This document shows, in pieces, positions 53,446 through 61,361 of a stretch of 64,000 bases of DNA. The translations under genes were made by a program, and so were the position numbers. Location of the stretch: NCBI RefSeq assembly GCF_051433165.1, contig NZ_JBHMFS010000012.1, forward strand, positions 100,308 to 164,307, read 5' to 3'. How positions within the stretch are numbered: the stretch's first letter is position 1; the number at the start of each line of letters is the position of its first letter. This stretch comes from Falsiroseomonas sp051433165. Lineage in GTDB: Bacteria > Pseudomonadota > Alphaproteobacteria > Acetobacterales > Acetobacteraceae. The notes under the pieces were generated by a model, which was not told where the DNA came from, did not search any database, and saw nothing but the letters and a program-made list of their open reading frames with translations.

Positions 53446-53888
53446 TCCGTCGGGCCACCCCGGCGGAAGCGCAAGCCCTCGCCGCGCTGGTGGAGCGCGC
53501 CTATGCGCCCTGGGTGCCGGTGACCGGCGCCCGGCCGCTGCCGATGGATGACGACTACGCCGCCCGCTGCGAGGCCGGCCAGGCCTTCGTGCTGGTCCAG
53601 GACGAATCCATCGCCGGGCTGATCGTGCTGATGGATTTCCCGGACCATCTCTGGATCGACAATGTCGCGGTGGAGCCGGCCCTGAAGGGCCAGGGCCTCG
53701 GCCGGATGCTGATGGACTTCGCCGAGGCCGAAGCCCGGCGCCGCGCCCTGCCGGAACTGCGGCTGCTGACCAATGCGCGGATGGCGGCGAACATCGCCCT
53801 CTACACCCGCCTCGGCTTCACCGAGACGGAGCGGCGGGAGGAGAAGGGCCGCGCCCGGGTCTATATGGCGAAGCCGCTTTCCGGCTGA
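53442..53888 (+). CDS. GNAT family N-acetyltransferase, probable CTG start
   Basis: A 148-residue GNAT acetyltransferase. The acetyl-CoA loop is VEPALKGQGLGRMLMDFAE and the end has NIALYTRLGFTET. Strand beta-1 (LIRRATPAEAQALAAL) starts at a CTG whose bases overlap the preceding stop (CTGA). No ATG or GTG occurs before that strand; the nearest GTG (53490) would delete it. So a CTG start with reinitiation is likely, like the ATGA/GTGA pairs elsewhere here. Acceptor unknown. The end overlaps aroA by 28 bases. Confidence 0.75.
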   Translation: MIRRATPAEAQALAALVERAYAPWVPVTGARPLPMDDDYAARCEAGQAFVLVQDESIAGLIVLMDFPDHLWIDNVAVEPALKGQGLGRMLMDFAEAEARRRALPELRLLTNARMAANIALYTRLGFTETERREEKGRARVYMAKPLSG

Positions 53889-55120
53889 AGCGCCACGCCC
53901 AGGCTCGCCAGGTCACGCCAGTAATCCGGATAGGTCTTGGCGACGCAGCCCGGGTCCAGGATGGTGACGCCCGGCACCCGCAACCCCACCAGCGCCAGGC
54001 TCATGGCGATGCGGTGGTCGGCATAGGTCTCGATTCGCGCCGGGCGGAATGCGTCGCGCGGCTGCGGTGTCACCACCAGATCGTCGCCCTCCTCCACCGC
54101 CAGGCCGGGGGCGAGGCGCGACAATTCGGCCGCCATCGCCGCCACGCGGTCGCATTCCTTCACCCGCAGATTGGCAATGCCGGTGAAACGCACGGGCGTC
54201 GCGTTGAAGGCGGCCAGCGCCGCCAGGGTTGGCACCGCATCCTGCATCTGGGAGCCTTCGATCTCCGCCGGCATCTGCGGAAAGGCGCGGATCAGCGCGT
54301 GCGCCTTGGCATCCGGCTGGGTGAAATCCGCCGCCGCGATGCCGAGGTCGATGGCGCCCCCCGTCAGCACCTCCGCCGCCCAAAGATAGGTCGCGGCGGA
54401 GGCATCCGGCTCCACATGCAGATCGGCCGCCTGATAGCCGCCAGGCTGCACCACCCAGGCCGCCGCGCCCTCCTGCGCCACCACCGCGCCGAAGCGGCGC
54501 GTGGCGGCGACCGTCAGGTCGATATAGCCGCGCGCACCGATCGCATCGCCCGCCAGCGAAACCCGCACCGCCCGCGCGCCGCAGGGCGCCAGCATCAGCA
54601 GGGCCGAGACGTATTGGCTGGACAGCCCGGCATCCACCGTCACCGAATCCCCGTCGAAGCCCCCCCTGCCCTGCACCGTCACCGGCGGGCAGCCCGTGGG
54701 CGCTTCCGCCGTCACGCCCAGCGAAGCCAGCGCGGCCACCAGCGGCGCGATCGGCCGCTTCTGCATATGGGCATCGCCGGTCAGCACCACCGGCCCATCC
54801 GCCAGCGCCGCGGCCGCGGTCAGGAAGCGGGTGGCAGTTCCGGCATTGCCGAGAAACAGCGGCGCCTCCGGTGCTCGCAGACGCCCGCTGCCCGTCACCA
54901 CAAAGCTCGTGGCGTCCGGCTCCTCCACCCCCACCCCCATCGCCTGCAGGGCGTTCGCCATGTGCCGCGTATCGTCGCTTTTCAGCGCGCCCGTGATCCG
55001 GCTGGTGCCGCGCGCCAGCGCCGCCAGCAGCAGCGCCCGGTTGGTGATGGATTTCGATCCCGGCGGCGCGACGCGCCCCCGCAAGGGATGGCCCGGCGGG
55101 GTGATGGTCAGCGCCGCCAT
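53861..55120 (-). CDS. aroA: 3-phosphoshikimate 1-carboxyvinyltransferase (EPSP synthase)
   Basis: A 419-residue shikimate-pathway enzyme joining shikimate-3-phosphate and PEP. PPGSKSITNRALLLAAL holds K23 and S24, the PEP loop is GNAGTATRFL (91-100), and the shikimate arm has PSAAxx-like DASAATYLWAA and RVKECDRVAAMA. It is nearly contiguous with gshA (2 bases apart). The GNAGTA loop with T97 differs from the GNAGTAMRPL of E. coli, a position known to affect glyphosate sensitivity; consequence is not predictable by eye. Confidence 0.94.
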   Translation of the reverse strand: MAALTITPPGHPLRGRVAPPGSKSITNRALLLAALARGTSRITGALKSDDTRHMANALQAMGVGVEEPDATSFVVTGSGRLRAPEAPLFLGNAGTATRFLTAAAALADGPVVLTGDAHMQKRPIAPLVAALASLGVTAEAPTGCPPVTVQGRGGFDGDSVTVDAGLSSQYVSALLMLAPCGARAVRVSLAGDAIGARGYIDLTVAATRRFGAVVAQEGAAAWVVQPGGYQAADLHVEPDASAATYLWAAEVLTGGAIDLGIAAADFTQPDAKAHALIRAFPQMPAEIEGSQMQDAVPTLAALAAFNATPVRFTGIANLRVKECDRVAAMAAELSRLAPGLAVEEGDDLVVTPQPRDAFRPARIETYADHRIAMSLALVGLRVPGVTILDPGCVAKTYPDYWRDLASLGVALQPESGFAI

Positions 55121-55122
55121 GC

Positions 55123-56466
55123 TCAGGCCTCGGCCTCGGCGAAGATGCGGGAGACGTCGCCGCCCCAGGCGGTGTCGTAGCGCTGCAACCAGCGCTGCGC
55201 CTGCGTCAGGCCGGAGTCCGCGATCTCGGAGAGCGGCGCCAGATATACCTCCTCCCCCAGCCCGCGCGCCCGCAGCCCTTCGCGGGAGATGGCCACCGCG
55301 TCCCGCGCGATGGCCTGCAAGGAGCGGCCGCGGATGGTCGCCGCCAGCGCCTGCTTCGGCACGGCGTTCCGCAGCAGCTTCATCTCCTCCACCGTCCAGC
55401 CGCGGATCAGGCCGGCCGCTGCCTTCTGGGCCGCATCGTCATACAGCAGCCCGGTCCAGAAGGCCGGCTTGGCCATCAGCATCGCCGGGCTGCCGGCATC
55501 GGCGCCGCGCATTTCCAGGAACCGCTTGAGGCGTACATCGGTGAAGACGGTGGTCACATGATCGGCCCAGTCGCCCATCGTCGGCTCATGCCCGGCCAGC
55601 TTCTCCGCCCGTCCCTCCAGGAAGGCGCGGAAGGACACGCCGGCGGCGTCGATGTACTGGCCATCGCGCATGATGAAATACATCGGCACGTCCAGCACGA
55701 ACTGGACGAATCGCTCGAAGCCGAAGCCCTGCTCGAACACCACGGCCGGGATGCCGGTGCGGTCCGGGTCGGTATCCGTCCAGACCCGCCCGCGCAGCGT
55801 CAGCAGGCCGGAAGGCCGGCCCTCGATGAAGGGCGAATTGGCGAACAGCGCGGTGGCCAGCGGCTGCAGCGCCAGGCTGACGCGCAGCTTCTCCACCATG
55901 TCGGCCTCGTCGCCGAAATCTAGGTTCACCTGCACCGTGCAGGTGCGCAGCATCATGTCGAGGCCCATGCCGCCCACCATCGGCATGTAGCGCCGCATGA
56001 TCGCGTAGCGCCCCTTCGGCATCCAGGGCATCTCCTCCCGCGTCGCCAGCGGGTGGAAGCCGAGCGGGGCGAAGCCAAGGCCCAGCGGCCCGGCCACCTC
56101 ATGCACCTCCCGCAAATGGTCGCCGAGTTCCACCCGGGTCGCGTGCAGGTCTTCCATCGGCGCGCCGGAGAGCTCGAACTGCCCGCCCGGCTCCAGGCTG
56201 ACGGAGCCGCCATCCCGCTTCAGGCCGATGACGTTGCCCGCATCAAGGATTGGCTCCCAGCCTTTGCCCTGAAGCCCCTCCAGCATCGCCTTGATGCCGC
56301 CCGGCTCATACGGCGGTGCTGCGAAGCCAGCCCGGGCAAAGCCGAACTTCTCGTGCTCCGTGCCGATCCGCCAGGCCGCCTTCGGCTTGCTGCCTTGCGC
56401 GAACCACTCGGCCAACTGGCGCGTGGAGGTGATCGGCGTCAGGTCGGCCTCGCCGGGATTGGACAT
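55123..56466 (-). CDS. gshA: glutamate-cysteine ligase, plant/alphaproteobacterial type
   Basis: A 447-residue enzyme of the GCS2-like family making gamma-glutamylcysteine, the first step to glutathione. ATP-grasp-like motifs are RIGTEHEKFGF, SLEPGGQFELSGAP (with the metal-binding glutamates) and MLRTCTVQVNLDFGDE. Redox regulation by disulfide, known in plants, may not apply. Start MSNPGEADLTPITS. 49 bases from rsmE. Confidence 0.93.
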   Translation of the reverse strand: MSNPGEADLTPITSTRQLAEWFAQGSKPKAAWRIGTEHEKFGFARAGFAAPPYEPGGIKAMLEGLQGKGWEPILDAGNVIGLKRDGGSVSLEPGGQFELSGAPMEDLHATRVELGDHLREVHEVAGPLGLGFAPLGFHPLATREEMPWMPKGRYAIMRRYMPMVGGMGLDMMLRTCTVQVNLDFGDEADMVEKLRVSLALQPLATALFANSPFIEGRPSGLLTLRGRVWTDTDPDRTGIPAVVFEQGFGFERFVQFVLDVPMYFIMRDGQYIDAAGVSFRAFLEGRAEKLAGHEPTMGDWADHVTTVFTDVRLKRFLEMRGADAGSPAMLMAKPAFWTGLLYDDAAQKAAAGLIRGWTVEEMKLLRNAVPKQALAATIRGRSLQAIARDAVAISREGLRARGLGEEVYLAPLSEIADSGLTQAQRWLQRYDTAWGGDVSRIFAEAEA

Positions 56467-56515
56467 GCGGTGCGTTCTCTTCCTGGCGTCCAGCCGGGGC
56501 GGGTGCCCCGTCCGA

Positions 56516-57235
56516 TCAGGCCCAATCGCCCAGCAGCGCCTGAAGCGCCGCGAGGCCGGCCACGGCCGCGGTCTCGGCCCGGAGGATCCGGGGCCCGAGC
56601 GCGGCGGGCACTACAAAGGGCCGCCGGCGCAGGTCGTCAAGCTCCGGCCCCATGAAGCCTCCCTCGGGGCCCACCAGCAAGGCCAGGGGCGCACCCGGCG
56701 GCAGCGCCAGGGCGCGGGCCGGGGCCGCCACGCTGCGCTCCATCGCCACCACCAGCGGTGCCCCATCCCACGCGTCCAGCACGCGGTGCAGCGGCGCGGC
56801 CTCCGCGACCTCGGGCACTGAAAGCCGCTCGCATTGCTCGGCGGCGCCGCGGGCGATGGCGGACAGGCGGGTGGCATTGGCGCGCTCCGCCACGGTGCGG
56901 CGGGTCAGAACGGGCTGGACCAGCGTGGCGCCCAGCTCCGTCGCCTTCTCCACCACCCAATCCATCGCATCCCGCTTCAGGGCGGCGACCAGCAGGCGGC
57001 ATTCCGGCTCCAGCGCCGGGGGGCGGGCCTGGGCGGCCACCACGAATCGGGCGCGGTCCTTGCGGATCACCTCGATGCGCGCCTCCCATTCCCCGTCGCG
57101 CGGGTTGAACAGGCGCACGGGGTCGCCCGGGCCGCGGCGCAGCACCGTGCCGATGTGATGCGCCTGGCCGGGCGCGGCCTCCACCACCAGCCCTTCGGCC
57201 AGGGTGTCGTCGAGATACAGGCGGGGGATGGACAT
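56516..57235 (-). CDS. rsmE: 16S rRNA m3U1498 methyltransferase
   Basis: A 239-residue SPOUT methyltransferase acting on U1498 of 16S rRNA. The PUA-like N-terminus begins RLYLDD, with HHIGTVLRRGPGD. The trefoil knot is LALLVGPEGGFMGPEL and LGPRILRAETAA. GGAGG lies 6 bases before the ATG, which excludes a longer frame. Divergent from ubiA with only 29 bases between starts. Confidence 0.92.
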   Translation of the reverse strand: MSIPRLYLDDTLAEGLVVEAAPGQAHHIGTVLRRGPGDPVRLFNPRDGEWEARIEVIRKDRARFVVAAQARPPALEPECRLLVAALKRDAMDWVVEKATELGATLVQPVLTRRTVAERANATRLSAIARGAAEQCERLSVPEVAEAAPLHRVLDAWDGAPLVVAMERSVAAPARALALPPGAPLALLVGPEGGFMGPELDDLRRRPFVVPAALGPRILRAETAAVAGLAALQALLGDWA

Positions 57236-57264
57236 CCGGAACCTCCGCGGACAGGTATAGAGCC

Positions 57265-58164
57265 ATGACCGGCTGGACCGATATCCGTGCCACCGGCTGG
57301 GTGGCCCGCCTGCCGCCCGGCTGGCGGCCCTATGCGCTGCTCGGCCGGTTCGACCGGCCGATCGGCGCATGGCTGCTGCTGCTGCCGGGCTTCTGGGCTT
57401 TTGCGATCGCGGCGCCGGGTTGGGCGGAAGGGCTGCGGCTGGCGCTGCTGTTCACGCTGGGCGCCTTCGCCATGCGGGCGGCGGGCTGCGTGGTGAATGA
57501 TCTGTGGGACCGGGACCTGGACCGGCAGGTGGAACGCACGCGGGACCGGCCGCTGGCCGCTGGCACCGTCACGCCGTTGCAGGCGCTGGTCTTCCTGGCG
57601 GCGCTGTGCCTGGTCGGGCTGCTGGTGCTGGTGCAGTTGCCGCTGGCGGCGATTTATGTCGGCCTCGGCTCGCTGGTGCTGATCGCGCTGTATCCGCTGG
57701 CCAAAAGGGTGACGGATTGGCCGCAGGCGGTGCTCGGCCTGGTGTTCTCCTGGGCAGCGCCCACCGGCTATGCGGCGGCGACCGGCGGGCTGGGCTGGCC
57801 CGCGCTGGCGCTGTGGGCTGCCGGATTTTTCTGGATTCTGGGTTACGACACGATCTACGCGCATCAGGACCGCGAGGATGATGCCGCGATTGGTGTCCGC
57901 AGCTCCGCGTTGCGGCTGGGCGCCGGTACGGCGCGGTTCCTGGCCTTCTGCTACGCGGCGGTGCTGGTGCTGCTGGTGGCGGCGGGGCTGCTGGCCGGCC
58001 TGTCCTGGCCCTTCCTACCCGCGCTGCTGCTGCCCGCGGCGCTGCTGGCCTGGCAGGTCCGCACCCTGGATATCGACGACCCGGCCCGCTGCCTGATGCT
58101 GTTCAAGTCGAACCGCGAGGTCGGCTTCGCCATCGCCCTGGCCTTCCTGGCCGGCCGGCTGTGA
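57265..58164 (+). CDS. ubiA: 4-hydroxybenzoate polyprenyltransferase
   Basis: A 299-residue membrane prenyltransferase attaching the polyprenyl tail to 4-hydroxybenzoate in ubiquinone synthesis. Both aspartate motifs are present: NDLWDRDLD (78-86) and YDTIYAHQDREDD in the second half. Several hydrophobic helices. Its TGA overlaps the GTG of the methyltransferase gene. Confidence 0.93.
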   Translation: MTGWTDIRATGWVARLPPGWRPYALLGRFDRPIGAWLLLLPGFWAFAIAAPGWAEGLRLALLFTLGAFAMRAAGCVVNDLWDRDLDRQVERTRDRPLAAGTVTPLQALVFLAALCLVGLLVLVQLPLAAIYVGLGSLVLIALYPLAKRVTDWPQAVLGLVFSWAAPTGYAAATGGLGWPALALWAAGFFWILGYDTIYAHQDREDDAAIGVRSSALRLGAGTARFLAFCYAAVLVLLVAAGLLAGLSWPFLPALLLPAALLAWQVRTLDIDDPARCLMLFKSNREVGFAIALAFLAGRL

Positions 58165-58829
58165 GCGCGGCGGAGGATTTCATCCTCGCCCACACCGCGA
58201 TCGAGCGCCCTTCCCTGGTGCCGGAGCTACGCCTGTACCTGGCGACCGAGATCACCCCGATCTGGCAGGCCACCGAGACCTGGCTGGCGCAGGAAGGCAT
58301 CGAGCCGCCCTTCTGGGCCTTCGCCTGGCCCGGCGGCCAGGCTCTGGCGCGCACCGTGCTGGACCAGCCGGCGCTGGTGGCGGGCAAGCGCGTGCTGGAT
58401 TTCGCCGCCGGCTGCGGCATCGGCGCCATCGCCGCCGCGCTGGCCGGCGCCGCGCTGGTAGAAGCCGCCGAGATCGACCCGCTCGCGCTGGCTGCCACCC
58501 GTCTCAACGCCGTGCTGAACGGCGTGGTGGTGGAAACGCCGGAGGGTGATGTGGTCGGCAGCCCTTGTCGCTGGGACCTGATCCTGGCCGGCGATGTCTG
58601 CTACGAGGCGCCGATGACCGCCCACATCCTGCCCTGGCTGCGCGCCATGGCGGGCGCCGGCGCCGAGGTCTGGATCGCCGATCCCGGCCGCGCCTATCTG
58701 CCGGTGGCCGGCATGGCGCTGCTTTCCACCCATCTGGTGCCGACGACGCGGGAGCTGGAGGACCGGGACACCCGCCAGGTCACTATCCACCGCCTGCTGC
58801 CCGATGTCGTCGCCCTCACCTCGCCTTAA
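58161..58829 (+). CDS. class I SAM methyltransferase, METTL20/PrmA-like
   Basis: A 222-residue methyltransferase. The N-terminus has SLVPELRLYLATEITPIWQ and PFWAFAWPGGQALAR, the glycine loop is DFAAGCGIGAIAAALAG, with EIDPLALAA after it. The pattern resembles bacterial ETF-beta lysine methyltransferases (METTL20-like), which modify electron-transfer flavoprotein. The GTG start overlaps the ubiA stop (GTGA), which supports a link to respiratory quinone metabolism. Confidence 0.82.
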   Translation: MSAAEDFILAHTAIERPSLVPELRLYLATEITPIWQATETWLAQEGIEPPFWAFAWPGGQALARTVLDQPALVAGKRVLDFAAGCGIGAIAAALAGAALVEAAEIDPLALAATRLNAVLNGVVVETPEGDVVGSPCRWDLILAGDVCYEAPMTAHILPWLRAMAGAGAEVWIADPGRAYLPVAGMALLSTHLVPTTRELEDRDTRQVTIHRLLPDVVALTSP

Positions 58830-58852
58830 GTCTGCGCTGTCATACTGCCCTC

Positions 58853-59263
58853 ATGCGCACCATCCTGATCCTGCTGACCCTTCTGCTCGCGCTGCCGGCG
58901 GCGGCGCAGACGCAGCGCCAATATGACAGCCAGGGCCGCTCCACCGGCCGGGCGGAAATGCGCGGCGATACCACCCGCTTCTACGACAGCCAGGGCCGCA
59001 GCCTCGGCCGCAGCGAGACGCGCGGCGGCGTGACGCGACACTACGATGCCCAGGGCCGATCCAGCGGCCGCAGCGAGGATCGCGGCGGCACGCAGCGGCA
59101 TTATGACTCCCAGGGTCGCTCCACCGGCCGCAGCGAATACCGCGACACCACGCGGCGGGACTATGACGCCAGCGGCCGCAGCCAGGGCCGCGCGGAACAG
59201 CGCGGCGATACCACACGCTTCTACGACAGCCAGGGCCGCAGCACCGGACGGGTGCAGAAGTAG
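58853..59263 (+). CDS. secreted protein of 20-residue YDSQGRS repeats
   Basis: A 136-residue protein. A clean signal peptide (RTILILLTLLLALPAAAQ) is followed by six tandem 20-residue units starting at Y24, 44, 64, 84, 104 and 124. Each reads roughly YDSQGRSxGRxExRGxTxR, the last is cut to 13 residues. The units are basic with alternating acidic positions, probably surface-exposed beta-strand/turn repeats. Related YD/DxxGR repeats in other families form beta structures or coat the cell surface. No binding partner can be read. No nearby partner gene suggests a role. Confidence 0.8.
   Translation: MRTILILLTLLLALPAAAQTQRQYDSQGRSTGRAEMRGDTTRFYDSQGRSLGRSETRGGVTRHYDAQGRSSGRSEDRGGTQRHYDSQGRSTGRSEYRDTTRRDYDASGRSQGRAEQRGDTTRFYDSQGRSTGRVQK
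58922..59260 (+). repeat. 60-bp tandem repeats in the secreted protein gene
   Basis: Five full 60-base units plus a partial sixth are in frame with the gene. Units are imperfect at the third and variable codons but share TATGACAGCCAGGGCCGC-like starts. In-frame periodicity would let the protein grow or shrink by 20 residues through slippage. Confidence 0.85.
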
Positions 59264-60520
59264 CTACCGCGTCGCGGCTTCCAGGAAATCCAGCAGCGCG
59301 CCCAGCTCCTCCGCATTGCCCACGGTCTGGATCGGCATGCGGGTGCCTGGCGTCACCACATCCGGCCCGCGGGTGAACAGATCGCCCACCGTCTCCCGCG
59401 TCCAGGTGATGTCGCCGCGCGCGAGGCGCTCGGAATAGCTGTAGCCCGGCAGCGCGCCCATACGGCGGCCGAAGATGCCGTGCAGATGCGGTCCGGCCAT
59501 CGGTGGCGCCGCCGCATCCAGCGCATGACAGGCGGCGCAGGCACGAAAGACGCGGGCGCCCTGCGGGTGCAGGCCGGCGGGAATGTCGTCGGTCGCCGGA
59601 CCTTCCACCGGCCCCATCGGCCGACCCGTCGCGGCATTCCAGCGCCGCACCCGGCGATCCGTGCCGCCGGTCCACAGGCTGGCCCCATCCGCGGACCAAG
59701 CCACGGACCACACCGGCAGCCCCGGCCCTTCCAGGGTATGGCGCAGCCGCAGCGACGCCACCTCCCACACCGTCACGCTGCCGCCGAGGCCAGCCGCCGC
59801 GATCTGCGCGCCGTCCGGCGATGCGGCGAGTGCCACGATCGGCCGCGCGCCCGCCTGCACCGCCCGCATTCCGCCATCCGGCCCGACCAGGCGCAGCTCC
59901 CCCTCCGCCCCGCCCACCGCCAGCACGCCGCCGGGCAGCGCCACCAGGGCGTTCAGGGGCAGGCCGAATTCGGCGAGCGTCAGCGGCGCCTCCCCCTCCG
60001 GCCAGGCCCGCAGTGTGCCGTCGAAGCCGGCAGTTGCCACCAGCCCATCGCTGCGGAAGGCCACGGCGTTCACCTGGCCCTGATGCCCCTCCAGCACCCG
60101 CACCGGCGCGCCGCCGGAAAGGTCCCAGACCCGCGCCGTACCGTCCCAGGATGCCGAGGCCAGCAACCCGCCCGCCGCCGCCAGCCCCGCCACCGGCCCA
60201 CCATGCCCGGTCAGCACCCGCAGCGGCGCCGGCCCAGGATTCGGTGGCCACAGCGCCACCTTGCCATCCTCTCCGCTGCTGGCCAGCATCCCGCCGGGCA
60301 GCGCGGCCAGCGCATTCACCGCGCCCTGATGCCAGCGCAGCACGGCCCGCGCCTGCTGCCCGCCAGGCGCCCACAGGATGATCGCCTGGTCGAACCCGGC
60401 CGAGGCCACCCCGCCATCCGGCGCCACCGCAAGCGCCCGCACCGGGCCGCCGTGCACCGCCTCCTGCCCGGTGGCGGGGGCGGAAAGCAGCAAGGCGAGG
60501 AGGATTGGCAGAATGCGCAT
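59264..60520 (-). CDS. WD40 beta-propeller fused to cytochrome c
   Basis: A 418-residue exported protein. The signal peptide (RILPILLALLLSAPATGQ) leads to six or seven WD40-like blades, with repeated endings such as DQAIILW, DGKVALW, DGTARVWD and DGTLRAW. The C-terminal ~90 residues are a cytochrome c domain: CAACH (328-332), then PHLHGIFGR, and the Met ligand in TRMPIQT (M395). It is a periplasmic electron carrier with a built-in scaffold. Which redox partner docks the propeller is unknown. The gene abuts the repeat-protein gene tail to tail. Confidence 0.87.
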   Translation of the reverse strand: MRILPILLALLLSAPATGQEAVHGGPVRALAVAPDGGVASAGFDQAIILWAPGGQQARAVLRWHQGAVNALAALPGGMLASSGEDGKVALWPPNPGPAPLRVLTGHGGPVAGLAAAGGLLASASWDGTARVWDLSGGAPVRVLEGHQGQVNAVAFRSDGLVATAGFDGTLRAWPEGEAPLTLAEFGLPLNALVALPGGVLAVGGAEGELRLVGPDGGMRAVQAGARPIVALAASPDGAQIAAAGLGGSVTVWEVASLRLRHTLEGPGLPVWSVAWSADGASLWTGGTDRRVRRWNAATGRPMGPVEGPATDDIPAGLHPQGARVFRACAACHALDAAAPPMAGPHLHGIFGRRMGALPGYSYSERLARGDITWTRETVGDLFTRGPDVVTPGTRMPIQTVGNAEELGALLDFLEAATR

Positions 60521-60589
60521 GCCCTACAGGATGGCGCCTCCGCGCCACTGGTCTAGCCTGTGCCCGCAACCAGACGGGACAATGCGGGC

Positions 60590-61360
60590 ATGACGAGCGA
60601 TATTGCCGAAGACGTGTTCTGGGCGCGGCTGACCGCCGCCGAGATTCAGGCGCGCGCGACGCCGGAGACGGTGGTGCTGATCCCCGTCGCCTCCACCGAG
60701 CAGCACGGCCCGCATCTGGCCGTCGGTGTCGATACGGTGCTGGCCGGCGCGGTGGCGGAACGCACGGCGCGGCTGCTGCTGGCGGGCGGCACGCCGGCGC
60801 TGGTGACGCCCACCATCTGGTCGGGCCTGGCCGAGCACCACATGGCCTTCGGCGGCACCATGACGCTGGATCTGGCCACCTTCTCCGCCCTGGTCGGCGG
60901 CATCGCCCGCAGCGTGACGCGGCACGGCTTCCGGCGCATCGCGCTGGTGAACGGCCATGGCGGCAATACGGAGGCGATCGGCAGCGCCGCCATCGAGCTC
61001 ACCCGCAGCCTAGGCGTGCCGGTGGTGGGGCTGACCTATTGGCTGGCCAATGTGGACACCTTCGGGGCCATCCTGGAAGACCAGCCCAACGTCATGCATG
61101 CCTGTGAGGCCGAGACCTCCATGATGATGGCGCTCGCCCCCGATTGCGTGCGGATGGACCGTATCGAGGCCGCCGTGCCGAAGCGCTTTGCGCTCCCCGC
61201 CCCGCCCGGCTTCAAGCGCAGCCGGCCCTTTGCCGAAATGACCGATACGGGCGTGATCGGCGACCCGCGCCGCGCCAGCGCGGAGAAGGGCGAACGCCTG
61301 CTGGCGGCGGCGGCGAAGCGCCTTTCGGAGGAACTCGCCCGGCCCGAAATGTGGGGCTGA
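60590..61360 (+). CDS. creatininase family protein
   Basis: A 256-residue member of the creatininase family, metal-dependent amidohydrolases. Metal ligands are in STEQHGPHLAVGVDT (E, H, D), with the active-site VNGHGGNTEAIGSA and HACEAETSMM. Related proteins hydrolyse creatinine, formamide intermediates of riboflavin/F420 synthesis, or mycofactocin peptide. The specific substrate is open. ATG chosen as MTSDIAEDVFW; the ribosome site is weak. Confidence 0.85.
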   Translation: MTSDIAEDVFWARLTAAEIQARATPETVVLIPVASTEQHGPHLAVGVDTVLAGAVAERTARLLLAGGTPALVTPTIWSGLAEHHMAFGGTMTLDLATFSALVGGIARSVTRHGFRRIALVNGHGGNTEAIGSAAIELTRSLGVPVVGLTYWLANVDTFGAILEDQPNVMHACEAETSMMMALAPDCVRMDRIEAAVPKRFALPAPPGFKRSRPFAEMTDTGVIGDPRRASAEKGERLLAAAAKRLSEELARPEMWG

Positions 61361-61361
61361 C

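Noticed and set aside
58922..59260. Tandem repeats as a CRISPR array
   Set aside because: The units are contiguous 60-bp coding repeats in frame; no unique spacers or constant repeats.
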